NCBI RefSeq assembly: GCF_015163075.1 | Contig: NZ_JADDXU010000002.1 | Coordinates: 434,001 to 498,000 of the forward strand | From: Streptomyces justiciae | GTDB lineage: Bacteria; Actinomycetota; Actinomycetes; Streptomycetales; Streptomycetaceae | Direction: 5' to 3' | DNA length: 64,000 nt | Shown: positions 36,177 through 44,702 of the stretch, piece after piece | Numbering within the stretch: position 1 is the stretch's first letter | Layout: every line of letters begins with the position of its first letter | The notes under the pieces: generated by a model | The model's input: only the letters and a program-made list of their open reading frames with translations | Database searches by the model: none | What the model was told of the DNA's origin: nothing | Made by a program: the position numbers and the translations under genes

Positions 36177-37385
36177 GTGCCGCCAATAAACAAACCCCGA
36201 ACGCACAACGCCGTGCCGGGCCACTCCACCACCGACCTCAGCCGCCTCCGCACCGCCCTCACCGTCTTCTTCGCCCTCGACGGCTTCATCTTCGCCGGGT
36301 GGGTCGTCCGTATCCCCGCGATCAAGGAACAGACGAACGCCTCCGCCACCACCCTCGGCCTCGCCCTCCTCGGCGTCTCCGCGGGCGCCGTCGTCACCAT
36401 GATCCTCACCGGCCGCCTCTGCCGCCGCTACGGAAACCACCAGGTCACCGTCGCCTGCGCCGTCCTGCTCTGCCTCAGCGTGGCACTCCCGCCCCTGACC
36501 CACTCCGCCCTCGCCCTGGGCGCCGTGCTCCTGGTCTTCGGCAGCGCGTACGGCGGGATCAACGTCGCCTTCAACAGTGCCGCGGTCGACCTGGTGCACG
36601 CCCTGCGGCGTCCGATCATGCCCAGCTTCCACGCCGCGTTCAGCCTCGGCGGCATGGCCGGCGCCGGGCTGGGCGCGCTGGTCGCCGGTGCGCTCTCGCC
36701 GACCCAGCACCTGCTCGGCCTCACCGCGCTCGGCCTCCTGGTCACCGCCTTCACCGGCCGCGTCCTCCTGCGCATCCCACCGCCCGCACCGCCCCGGGAC
36801 ACTCCCCAGGCATCGCCCCGAGCGCACCGGCCGGGCGCCGGCACCCGCCCCCTCGTGCTGACCTTCGGACTGATCGCCCTGTGCACGGCCTACGGCGAGG
36901 GCGCCCTGGCCGACTGGAGCGCTCTGCACCTCAAACAGGACCTGGACGTCACCGCCGGCATGGCCGCCGCCGGCTACTCCTGCTTCGCCCTCGCCATGAC
37001 CATCGGCCGCCTCACCGGCACCCGCCTGCTGGAACGCCTCGGACAGACCCGCACCCTCGTGGCGGGCGGAACCACCGCCGCGATCGGCATGCTGCTCGGC
37101 GCCCTCGCCCCGGCCCTGTGGATCGTGCTCCTCGGCTTCGTGATCACCGGGCTCGGACTGGCCAACCTCTTCCCGGTCGCCATCGAACGCGCCGGCACAC
37201 TCGCCGGGCCCGACGGGGTGGCGATCGCCTCCACCCTCGGCTACGGCGGCATGCTCCTCGGGCCTCCCGCCATCGGTTTCATGGCCGACTGGTTCTCCCT
37301 GCCTCTCGCCCTCACCAGCGTCGCCGCGCTGGCCGCGACGGCAGCCGTCATCGCCCTCCTCACGCACCGCGCGACGCAACGCTGA
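36177..37385 (+). CDS. MFS transporter, FucP/YbjJ-like
   Basis: A 402-aa protein with about 12 helices. The features VFFALDGFIFAGWVVRIPAIKEQ, LTGRLCRRYGNHQ and the mid-protein FGSAYGGINVAFNSAAVDL match the YbjJ-like subgroup of the major facilitator superfamily. Substrates of this subgroup are mostly unknown. The GTG start at 36177 lies 7 bases from a good -10 box, so it is probably translated from a leaderless mRNA. The divergent methyltransferase starts about 200 bases upstream. Confidence 0.88.
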   Translation: MPPINKPRTHNAVPGHSTTDLSRLRTALTVFFALDGFIFAGWVVRIPAIKEQTNASATTLGLALLGVSAGAVVTMILTGRLCRRYGNHQVTVACAVLLCLSVALPPLTHSALALGAVLLVFGSAYGGINVAFNSAAVDLVHALRRPIMPSFHAAFSLGGMAGAGLGALVAGALSPTQHLLGLTALGLLVTAFTGRVLLRIPPPAPPRDTPQASPRAHRPGAGTRPLVLTFGLIALCTAYGEGALADWSALHLKQDLDVTAGMAAAGYSCFALAMTIGRLTGTRLLERLGQTRTLVAGGTTAAIGMLLGALAPALWIVLLGFVITGLGLANLFPVAIERAGTLAGPDGVAIASTLGYGGMLLGPPAIGFMADWFSLPLALTSVAALAATAAVIALLTHRATQR

Positions 37386-37483
37386 GCAGGTGATCGGCCA
37401 CGTCCGCCGATCCGCCGACGATCACCGCGCCCGCTTCTCGAACCCCCGCCTTTCGAGCGCACTCGATACGTCAGACTCACCCC

Positions 37484-38263
37484 ATGGACACCTCCATGGA
37501 CACCTCCTCGGACACACCCCTGGACGCCCCTTTGGACACTGCCGAGTTCATCCGGATCCTCGACCGGGAGGGCCGCCTGCTCGCCGACGCCGCGGAGCGG
37601 GCCGGCACCGACGCCAAGGTGCCCACCTGCCCGGAGTGGCAGGTGCGGGACCTGGTACGGCACACCGGCGCGGTGCACCGCTGGGCCACCGGCTACGTCG
37701 CCGAGGGGCACCCGTCCCGCCGCCCCTTCGACGACCCGCCCGTCCTCGACGGCGCCGAGCTTGTGGCCTGGTTCCGGGAGGGCCACGCGAACCTCGTCCG
37801 CACCCTCACCTCCGCCGCCCCCGACCTGGAGTGCTGGCACTTCCTGCCCGCCCCGTCGCCCCTCGCGTTCTGGGCCCGCAGGCAGGCGCACGAGGCGAGC
37901 GTGCACCGGTTCGACGCGGAGGCCGCCCGCGGTGGCACCCCGAGCGACCTGGACCCGCGGTTCGCCGCCGACGGCGTCGACGAACTGCTGCGCGGCTTCC
38001 ACGCCCGCCCCAAGAGCCGGGTGCGCAGCGAGGAGCCGCGCGTGCTGCGGGTGCGGGCGACGGACGCGGACGACGCCGTGTGGACCGTACGCCTGACGCA
38101 GGAGCCGCCCGCTGCCGAGCGGGGCGAGACGGGGGACGCGGAGTGTGAAATCAGCGGGCCCGCGGCCCAGTTGTACCTGTCGCTGTGGAACCGCGTGCCG
38201 TTCCCGAGCGTGACCGGCGACCGGGCGCTCGCCGAGCTGTGGCGGTCGAACTCGGCCGTGTGA
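37484..38263 (+). CDS. maleylpyruvate-isomerase-family mycothiol-dependent enzyme
   Basis: A 259-aa protein. An N-terminal DinB/MDMPI four-helix domain with the metal-site pattern (VPTCPEWQVRDLVRHTGAVHRW, then RRQAHEASVHRFDAE) is followed by a C-terminal MDMPI domain (EISGPAAQLYLSLWNRVPF). The three His expected to hold zinc are present. These enzymes use mycothiol as cofactor or substrate, which fits an actinobacterium. The first codons (MDTSMDTS) are a tiny tandem duplication of ATGGACACCTCC, giving two candidate starts 12 bases apart. Confidence 0.9.
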   Translation: MDTSMDTSSDTPLDAPLDTAEFIRILDREGRLLADAAERAGTDAKVPTCPEWQVRDLVRHTGAVHRWATGYVAEGHPSRRPFDDPPVLDGAELVAWFREGHANLVRTLTSAAPDLECWHFLPAPSPLAFWARRQAHEASVHRFDAEAARGGTPSDLDPRFAADGVDELLRGFHARPKSRVRSEEPRVLRVRATDADDAVWTVRLTQEPPAAERGETGDAECEISGPAAQLYLSLWNRVPFPSVTGDRALAELWRSNSAV

Positions 38264-38280
38264 TGCGAAGTCGCCCCGGC

Positions 38281-38676
38281 TCAGCCTGAGTTCAGCATCC
38301 GGGTCAACACCGCACGCTGCACGGGCAGTACCTCGCCGTGCAGCGTGCGCCCCTTGTCCGTGAGGCCCACCCGGACGCCGCGCCGGTCCTCGGGACACAT
38401 GCCGCGCTCGACGAGCCCGTCCTTCTCCAGGCGGGCGATCAGCCGGGACAGCGCGCTCTGGCTGAGATGGATGCGGTCGGAGATCTCCTGGACGCGGTAG
38501 AAGCAGGCGTCGCCCTTCGCACGCCCGTCGGCGAGCACGTCGAGGACCTCGAAGTCGCTGGCGCACAGGCCGTGTTGGTGGAGCGCGCGGTCGAGTTCGC
38601 ATTGGGTGCGCGCATGCAGCGCCAGGATGTCCCGCCACTGTTCCACGAGTGCCTGCTCGGCCTTCTTCGCCGCCAT
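38281..38676 (-). CDS. MarR-family transcriptional regulator
   Basis: A 131-aa winged-helix repressor. The recognition region reads VQEISDRIHLSQSALSRLIARLEKDGLVERGMCPEDRRGVRVGLTDKG, a complete MarR core. The ATG at 38676 is used although the frame runs to 38922, since a longer protein would read across the divergent promoter. There is no Shine-Dalgarno; TACGGT lies 6 bases before the ATG and could give a leaderless mRNA. It is divergent from an EmrB-type exporter with a strong inverted repeat between, the standard plan of a drug-sensing switch. Confidence 0.92.
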   Translation of the reverse strand: MAAKKAEQALVEQWRDILALHARTQCELDRALHQHGLCASDFEVLDVLADGRAKGDACFYRVQEISDRIHLSQSALSRLIARLEKDGLVERGMCPEDRRGVRVGLTDKGRTLHGEVLPVQRAVLTRMLNSG

Positions 38677-38720
38677 GGGCGCACCGTAGCAGAGAACGAG
38701 AATTATTGCACCGTAATTAA

Positions 38721-38747
38721 ATGCGCTTGCATTCGATGCATGCGCAT
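38721..38747. promoter_or_regulatory. MarR operator: nested inverted repeat over the exporter promoter
   Basis: Outer arms ATGCGC (38721-38726) and GCGCAT (38742-38747) enclose inner arms TGCAT and ATGCA separated by TCG. The repeat overlaps a likely exporter promoter: -35 TTGCAT (38727-38732) and -10 TAGTGT (38749-38754), with the exporter ATG 7 bases further on. Binding here would block the exporter directly. Confidence 0.82.
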
Positions 38748-38761
38748 GTAGTGTCTTCGGC

Positions 38762-40249
38762 ATGACCTCTCCGCTCACCACCCCCGCGTCCGAAGGACGC
38801 TGGACCCCCCGGCTGTGGGGCACCCTGCTGGTGCTCTGCGCCGCGATGTTCCTGGACGCACTGGACGTGTCGATGGTCGGCGTCGCCCTGCCGTCCATCG
38901 GTGCCGACCTCGGCCTGTCCACCTCGACCCTGCAATGGATCGTCAGCGGCTACATCCTGGGCTACGGCGGTCTGCTGCTCCTCGGCGGACGCGCCGCCGA
39001 CCTGCTGGGCCGCCGCCAGGTCTTCCTGGTCGCCCTCGCCGTCTTCGCGATCGCCTCGCTGCTCGGCGGGCTCGTCGACTCCGGACCGCTGCTGATCGCC
39101 AGCCGGTTCGTCAAGGGCCTGAGCGCCGCGTTCACCGCGCCCGCCGGCCTGTCCATCATCACCACGACCTTCGCCGAGGGCCCGCTGCGCAACCGCGCCC
39201 TGTCCATCTACACCACCTGCGGCGCCACCGGATACTCGATGGGCCTGGTCTTCTCCGGCCTGCTGACGGAGGCCAGTTGGCGGTACACGATGCTGCTGCC
39301 CGCCCCCGTCGCGCTCGTCGCCCTCGTCGTCGGCCTGAAGCTGCTGCCGCGCACCGAGCGCGAGAAGAACAGCGGTGGCTACGACATCCCGGGCGCCGTT
39401 CTCGGCACCGCCTCGATGCTGCTGCTGGTGTTCACCGTCGTCCAGGCCGCCGAAGTCGGCTGGGGCTCCGCCCGAACCATCCTTTCCTTCCTGGCAGTTG
39501 CCGCCCTCCTCACCGCCTTCGTGGCCGTGGAACGGCGCAGCCCGAGCCCGCTCATCCGGCTCGGCGTCCTGCGCTCCGGTCCCCAAGTCCGGGCCCAGCT
39601 GGGTGCGTTGACGTTCCTCGGCAGCTACATCGGCTTCCAGTTCCTGGTCACGCTGTACATGCAGCAACTGCTCGGCTGGTCGGCACTGCACACCGCCCTG
39701 GCCTTCCTGCCGGCGGGCGCGCTCGTGGCGCTCTCCGCGACGAAGGTGGGCACCGTCATCGACCGCTTCGGCACCCCGCGGCTGATCGTGCTCGGCTTCG
39801 CACTGATGGTCGTCGGCTATCTGCTGTTCCTGCGCATCGACCTCGACCCGGTCTACGCGTCCGTGATCCTGCCGACCATGCTGCTCGTCGGCGCGGCCTT
39901 CGCACTGACCTTCCCGTCCCTCAACGTCCAGGCCACGAACGGCGTCGACGAACACGAGCAGGGCATGGTGTCGGGGCTGCTCAACACCTCGGTGCAGGTG
40001 GGCGGCGCGCTGTTCCTGGCCGTGGTGACGGCGGTGCTGACGGCCAACGCCCCGCAGGACCCGGCCGCGTCGAGGCAGGAGATCCTCGACGGCTATCTGC
40101 CCGGCCTGGTCGTGGTCACCGGCATCGCGGTCGCGGGCCTGCTGATCTCCCTCACGGGCCTACGCGTCCGACGCCCGCGCCAGCCGTCCGTGGTGGTCGC
40201 CAAGTCCACGTCCCAGGAGGAGCCGGACCGCGTCGCCGTACGCGACTAG
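38762..40249 (+). CDS. MFS drug exporter, EmrB/QacA (DHA2) type
   Basis: A 495-aa protein with about 14 helices. AAMFLDALDVSMVGVALPSIGADLGLSTSTLQWIVSGYILGYGGLLLLGGRAADLLGRR is seen as its opening block in pieces, the clear DHA2 signature with the D-x-x-x-x-x-x-L-P motif of helix 1 and the G-R-x-x-D-x-x-G-R-R loop. It exports hydrophobic drugs or metabolites by proton antiport. The ATG at 38762 has no ribosome binding site and is probably read from a leaderless mRNA. The MarR repressor is divergent. A perfect 19-bp stem lies downstream. Confidence 0.92.
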   Translation: MTSPLTTPASEGRWTPRLWGTLLVLCAAMFLDALDVSMVGVALPSIGADLGLSTSTLQWIVSGYILGYGGLLLLGGRAADLLGRRQVFLVALAVFAIASLLGGLVDSGPLLIASRFVKGLSAAFTAPAGLSIITTTFAEGPLRNRALSIYTTCGATGYSMGLVFSGLLTEASWRYTMLLPAPVALVALVVGLKLLPRTEREKNSGGYDIPGAVLGTASMLLLVFTVVQAAEVGWGSARTILSFLAVAALLTAFVAVERRSPSPLIRLGVLRSGPQVRAQLGALTFLGSYIGFQFLVTLYMQQLLGWSALHTALAFLPAGALVALSATKVGTVIDRFGTPRLIVLGFALMVVGYLLFLRIDLDPVYASVILPTMLLVGAAFALTFPSLNVQATNGVDEHEQGMVSGLLNTSVQVGGALFLAVVTAVLTANAPQDPAASRQEILDGYLPGLVVVTGIAVAGLLISLTGLRVRRPRQPSVVVAKSTSQEEPDRVAVRD

Positions 40250-40303
40250 CCGTACGTTTTCGACACGCTGGCCATGCCCTTTCTGAGTGCTGGCCGCCTT
40301 TTC

Positions 40304-40347
40304 GGAGTGCGCCCGGCGGAGCCTGCTTGCTCCGCCGGGCGCACTCC
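40304..40347. terminator. bidirectional terminator, perfect 19-bp stem
   Basis: The arms 40304-40322 and 40329-40347 are exact reverse complements, beginning GGAGTGCGCCCGGCGG, with a 6-base loop CTGCTT. The site lies between the convergent exporter (stop 40249) and response-regulator (stop at 40456) genes, so it can end both transcripts. Confidence 0.88.
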
Positions 40348-40455
40348 TGGGCGAAACCGCCGTTGCTCTTCGAGCTGCGTCGGGCTCGGGATCGCCCCCG
40401 TGTTGTTCGTGGCCCGGGTCATCAGCGTGCTGGTCCGGTTCCGTCAGGACGACGC

Positions 40456-41121
40456 TCAGCCCAGCCAGCCCGGTCGCACCAACCCCGACTCGTAGGCCAG
40501 CACCACGAGTTGGGCCCGGTCGCGGGCCCCCAGCTTCACCATCGTCCGGCTGACGTGGGTCTTCGCGGTGAGCGGGCTGACCACCAGACGCCGGGCGATC
40601 TCCTCGTTGGACAGCCCGATGCCGACCAGGGCCATCACCTCCCGCTCCCGCTCCGTGAGCCCCGCCAGGGCGCCCTCGGCCGCGGGTTCCTTGGAGCGGG
40701 CCGCGAACTCGGCGATCAGCCGCCGCGTCACCCCCGGCGACAGCAGCGCGTCGCCCTCGACCACCGCCCGTACGGCGCGCAGGAGTTCCTCCGGCTCCGT
40801 GTCCTTGACCAGGAAGCCGGAGGCACCCGAACGGATCGCCTCGAAGACGTACTCGTCGAGCTCGAAGGTCGTCAGCATGACCACCTTCACGTCCGGCAGG
40901 TCACCGTCGCCGGTGATCGCGCGGGTCGCCGCGAGGCCGTCGAGCACCGGCATGCGGATGTCCATCAGGACGACGTCGGGGCGGAGTTCACGGACCATCC
41001 GCAGCGCCTCCTCGCCGTCCGACGCCTCCCCGGCCACCTCGATGTCCGGCTGCGCGTCGAGCAGCGCGCGGAATCCGGCCCGTACGAGTGACTGGTCGTC
41101 GGCGAGCAGTACGCGGATCAC
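40456..41121 (-). CDS. NarL/LuxR-family response regulator
   Basis: A 221-aa regulator. The receiver domain has the acidic pair DD (8-9), the phospho-acceptor Asp54 in VVLMDIRMP and the conserved Lys in FLVKD. The C-terminal LuxR helix-turn-helix reads LTEREREVMALVGIGLSNEEIARRLVVSPLTAKTHVSR. The GTG at 41121 overlaps the histidine-kinase stop (GTGA), so the pair is coupled. The kinase-regulator unit lies directly beside the MMPL transporter on the same strand and may control it. Confidence 0.95.
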   Translation of the reverse strand: MIRVLLADDQSLVRAGFRALLDAQPDIEVAGEASDGEEALRMVRELRPDVVLMDIRMPVLDGLAATRAITGDGDLPDVKVVMLTTFELDEYVFEAIRSGASGFLVKDTEPEELLRAVRAVVEGDALLSPGVTRRLIAEFAARSKEPAAEGALAGLTEREREVMALVGIGLSNEEIARRLVVSPLTAKTHVSRTMVKLGARDRAQLVVLAYESGLVRPGWLG

Positions 41122-42356
41122 CGGTCGTCCTCCTTGGCCTTGGTCGTCAACGGCAGTACGGCGAGCACCCGGAAGCCCCCGTCGGGCCGCGGTCCCGCCT
41201 CGATCGTGCCACCCAGCGCGGCGGCCCGCTCCCGCATTCCGGCCAGCCCGTTGCCGCTGCCGCCCGCGTCGGCGCCGGTCGCGGGACCGTCGTCGTCGAT
41301 ACGCAGCCGTAGCGTCGTACCGTCGCCGGAATCGACGTGCACGCGTGCGTGCCGCGATCCCGAGTGCCGTACGACATTGGTGAGGGCCTCCTGGACGATG
41401 CGGAACGCGGCGAGGTCCGTGCCGGGCGGCAGCTTGGGTGCCGTCCCCTCGACCGTCACGGTCAGGCCCGCGCTCGCGGCCTGCTCCACCAGCTCGGGGA
41501 GGCGGTCGAGGCCGGGGGCGGGCGCGCGGGGCGCGTCTCCGGGCGTGCGCAGGGTGTCGAGGACCTGGCGGACCTCGCCGAGGGCCTCCTTGCTGGCGGC
41601 CTTGATCGTGGTGAGCGCCGTGCGGGCCTGCTCGGGGTCGCTGTCGAGGAGGGCGAGACCGACACCGGCCTGCACGTTGATCACGGAGATGCTGTGGGCG
41701 AGGACGTCGTGCAGTTCGCGCGCGATCCGCAGCCGCTCCTCGTCGGCCCGCCGCCGCGCGGCCTGCGCCCGTTCGGCCCGCTCCCGCACCCACTGCTCCC
41801 GCCGGGTCCGGGCCAGCTCCGCCACCGCCACGATCGCGACGGCCCAGGCCGCGACCACACCCTCCGACCCCCAGGAAGCGGCCTGGTCCCCGGACGGCGG
41901 CAGCCACTGGTAGAGCCAGTGAGCCACCAGCACATGCCCGGCCCAAAGCCCGCCGAGCGCGGTCCAGGCGGCCGTACGGTGTCCGGCGACGATGGCGCTG
42001 AAGCAGGCCACCGCGACGGCCAGGAAGACGGGTCCGTACGGGTATCCGGCACCGAGATAGAGCATGGTCGCGGCCGCCGTGCCGAAAACGACGACCACCG
42101 GGTACCGGTGCCGCCACAGCAGCAGCCCGGCCGCCACCACGAGCAGCACGCGCGCGAAGGTGTCGAGCGAGGCCCGCTCGGGCACCTGCTGCTCGGCCGC
42201 GAAGCGTGACCCGCCGAGCACGAAGGCCGTGATCAGCAGGGTGGAGGGCCAGGGCCACCGGGAGGTGGTGCCCTCCTCGCCCCAGCGGTTCCACCAGGGC
42301 GGCCCGTGCCGCCACCACTGGGGCAGGCCGCCGCCGCGTACGCGCTGCTCGTCCAT
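41118..42356 (-). CDS. sensor histidine kinase, NarL-partner type
   Basis: A 412-aa membrane kinase. About five helices span residues 40-180 with short loops and no extracellular sensor domain. The phospho-acceptor is His216 in RIARELHDVLAHS (HisKA_3 type), followed by an HATPase with LRIDDDG and GNGLAGMRERAAALGG. The start is taken at ATG 42356; the frame is open to a GTG at 42380. This is the usual architecture of DesK-like kinases that sense membrane state. It is paired with the overlapping response regulator and follows the MMPL gene by about 50 bases. Confidence 0.93.
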   Translation of the reverse strand: MDEQRVRGGGLPQWWRHGPPWWNRWGEEGTTSRWPWPSTLLITAFVLGGSRFAAEQQVPERASLDTFARVLLVVAAGLLLWRHRYPVVVVFGTAAATMLYLGAGYPYGPVFLAVAVACFSAIVAGHRTAAWTALGGLWAGHVLVAHWLYQWLPPSGDQAASWGSEGVVAAWAVAIVAVAELARTRREQWVRERAERAQAARRRADEERLRIARELHDVLAHSISVINVQAGVGLALLDSDPEQARTALTTIKAASKEALGEVRQVLDTLRTPGDAPRAPAPGLDRLPELVEQAASAGLTVTVEGTAPKLPPGTDLAAFRIVQEALTNVVRHSGSRHARVHVDSGDGTTLRLRIDDDGPATGADAGGSGNGLAGMRERAAALGGTIEAGPRPDGGFRVLAVLPLTTKAKEDDR

Positions 42357-42409
42357 GTCCGCCACGCTAGACGCCACCACGCGCGCGGGGCGTCAGCCGG
42401 GCGAGGTGA

Positions 42410-44575
42410 TCACACGTACTCCCCCCGAAGTACGTCGCCGTCCCCGGCCGCGCGCTCCCTGATCCGCAGCCCGCGCAGCCACCTCGGTGCCCACCAGTTC
42501 GCGCGCCCGGCGAGCCGCATCGTCACCGGCAGCAGCACCACCCGGATGAGGGTGGCGTCGACGAGGACGGTGAGGGCCGTGCCGACGCCGAGTTCCTTCA
42601 GGAAGACGACGCCGCCGGTGGCGTACGACAGGAAGGACAGCGCGAGGATTCCTGCCGCGGCGGTGATCAGCGGCGCGCTGCGCCGGATGCCCTCGCCCAC
42701 CGCGCGCACGGTGTCGCCGGTCCGCTCGTGCTCCTCCTTGATGCGGGCCAGCAGGAACACCTCGTAGTCCATCGACAGCCCGTACGCCACACAGAACATC
42801 AGCACCGGGATGCTCGGCTCGATCGAGCCGGTCGGGGTGAAACCGAGGAGCCCGGACAGGTGCCCGTCCTGGAAGACCCACACCAGGCAGCCGAACATCA
42901 CCGACAGGCTCAGCAGGTTCAGCACGGTCGCCTTCAGCGGCAGCAGCACGCTGCCGGTCATCAGGAAGAGGATCACGTACGTCGCCACCAGCACGATGCC
43001 CACCGCGAACGGCAGCCGGTCGAGGAGCGTGGCGCGGAAGTCGGTGGTCTCGCCCGGGTAGCCGCCGACGAGTGCGGGGGCTGGAGCTTCGGTGTCCCGG
43101 ACCCGTTCGACGAACGCGGGCACGTCCCCGTACATGGCCTGCTGTGTCGGTACGACGGCCAGGCGCGCGCGTCCGTCGGCGGCCGTGAGCCGGTCCTGGC
43201 CCGGAGCGCCGGTGCGTCGGCCGTCCCGGTAGGCGCCCTCGGGCGCGTCGACCTGGAAGACGCCCGGGACGCGGGAGAGCCGGGCGGCGTACGCGCGCGT
43301 GTCGGCGGGTGCGGTGCGTTCGGTGAGGACCACCTGGATGGTGTCCGTGGGTTCGCCGGCGAACTCGCGGTGGACGATCTCGGACGTGGTGCGCGAGGAG
43401 GTGCCGGCGGGCAGGGTGCGTTCGTCCGGCAGGCCGAAGCGCAGGCCGAGCACGGGCGCGGCGGCGACGAGGAGGACCGCCAGGACCCCGGCGCCGGCGA
43501 GGACCGGGCGGCGCAGGGCCGCGAGGGCGGCGCGGTGCCAGAAGCCGGAGGCGGGGGCCGCGGGGCGTTCCACGCGGTGCCCCCAGCGGGCGAGCCCGGC
43601 CGGCAGGACGAGGACGGCGCCGGCGACCGCGGTGAGGACGACGAGGACGCCCGCGTACGCGAACGAACTCAGGAAGAAGAACGGGAACACCAGCAGCGCG
43701 CACAGCGACACCGCGACGGTGACCCCGCTGAAGACGACCGTGCGCCCGGCCGTGACGGTCGTCGCGAGGACCGCGTCCCGCTGCGCGCGCCCCGCGGCAC
43801 GCTCCTCGCGGTAGCGGTTGATGACGAACAGGCTGTAGTCGACGCCGAGTCCGAGGCCGAGGACCAGCGCCAGGTTCGCGGCGAACGTCGACACGGAGGT
43901 GAACTGCGCCAGCAGCCGCAGGCCCGCGAGCGTGCCGAGGACGGAGAGGAGACCGACGGCCACCGTGAGCAGGGCGGCCACCGTGCGCCGGTACACCAGG
44001 ATGAGCAGGAGCAGGACGAGGGGCAGGGCGAACGCCTCCGCGCGCAGGAAGTCGGCGCGGGCCTCTTCGCCGACCTGCCGGGAGATCTCCTCCTGTCCCC
44101 CGACGCGGACGTCGAGTTCAGCAGTGGTGCGGGTCAACTCAGGTGAGAGGGCGGCGAGTTGTTCGCGTGTATCGGTGGCGCTGCCCGCCAGGTGAGCGAG
44201 GATCAGGGCACGGCGGCCGTCCTCGCCGCGCAGGGCGGGACTGCGGGCGTCCCAGTAGGAGCTGACGTCCGTGACGCCAGGCAACTCCTCGACCTCGGCG
44301 ACGAGTTCACGAGCGGCCCGCCCGGTGCGCGGGCTGTCCACGTCGCCGTCGCGGGCCGTCACGAGGAGGGCGAGGTTGGGGTTGCCGGTACGGAAGTCGG
44401 CGCGCAGCCGGTCCGCCGCCCGCACCGACTCCGTGCCGGGCGCGCTCCAGCGGGAGAGGTCGAGATCCTGCTGCGCGCCGGCACCGTAGGCAGCGAGGCC
44501 GAGCAGGACGAGGAGCGCGCCGAGCAGCACGGCACCACTGCGCCGCACGGCAAGACGGCCGAGCCGGGTGAGCAT
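42410..44575 (-). CDS. MMPL/RND-family transporter
   Basis: A 721-aa inner-membrane protein with the RND two-fold plan: one helix, a large outer domain (from about 40 to 170), a bundle of helices (LVLGLGLGVDYSLFVINRYREE), a second outer domain (380-510) and a final bundle (CVAYGLSMDYEVFLLARIKEEHERTGD). The paired GxDYxLF / MDYEVFLL motifs carry the proton-relay Asp-Tyr residues of MMPL proteins that export lipids, siderophores or drugs. The gene is divergent from a SARP activator and upstream of the two-component pair. A lipid or antibiotic substrate is plausible but not shown. Confidence 0.93.
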   Translation of the reverse strand: MLTRLGRLAVRRSGAVLLGALLVLLGLAAYGAGAQQDLDLSRWSAPGTESVRAADRLRADFRTGNPNLALLVTARDGDVDSPRTGRAARELVAEVEELPGVTDVSSYWDARSPALRGEDGRRALILAHLAGSATDTREQLAALSPELTRTTAELDVRVGGQEEISRQVGEEARADFLRAEAFALPLVLLLLILVYRRTVAALLTVAVGLLSVLGTLAGLRLLAQFTSVSTFAANLALVLGLGLGVDYSLFVINRYREERAAGRAQRDAVLATTVTAGRTVVFSGVTVAVSLCALLVFPFFFLSSFAYAGVLVVLTAVAGAVLVLPAGLARWGHRVERPAAPASGFWHRAALAALRRPVLAGAGVLAVLLVAAAPVLGLRFGLPDERTLPAGTSSRTTSEIVHREFAGEPTDTIQVVLTERTAPADTRAYAARLSRVPGVFQVDAPEGAYRDGRRTGAPGQDRLTAADGRARLAVVPTQQAMYGDVPAFVERVRDTEAPAPALVGGYPGETTDFRATLLDRLPFAVGIVLVATYVILFLMTGSVLLPLKATVLNLLSLSVMFGCLVWVFQDGHLSGLLGFTPTGSIEPSIPVLMFCVAYGLSMDYEVFLLARIKEEHERTGDTVRAVGEGIRRSAPLITAAAGILALSFLSYATGGVVFLKELGVGTALTVLVDATLIRVVLLPVTMRLAGRANWWAPRWLRGLRIRERAAGDGDVLRGEYV

Positions 44576-44623
44576 GAAGGGGCCTTTCCGGAGGGGGCGT
44601 TGACCCGCCCACCGTCCACCGGA

Positions 44624-44659
44624 CCGCTGGAAGACCCACTGGAAGATCCGCTGGAAGGC
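44624..44659 (+). repeat. three 12-bp direct repeats before the SARP gene
   Basis: CCGCTGGAAGAC, CCACTGGAAGAT and CCGCTGGAAGGC follow each other without gaps, sharing the heptamer CTGGAAG at 12-base period. They end 43 bases before the SARP start and 49 bases from the divergent MMPL start. SARP regulators bind direct heptamer repeats about one helical turn apart, so this is a candidate binding site. Confidence 0.7.
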
Positions 44660-44702
44660 CTTGGTCGGCCTGCCGGGCCAGCGCCCGGGTTAGGCTCGAC
44701 GC

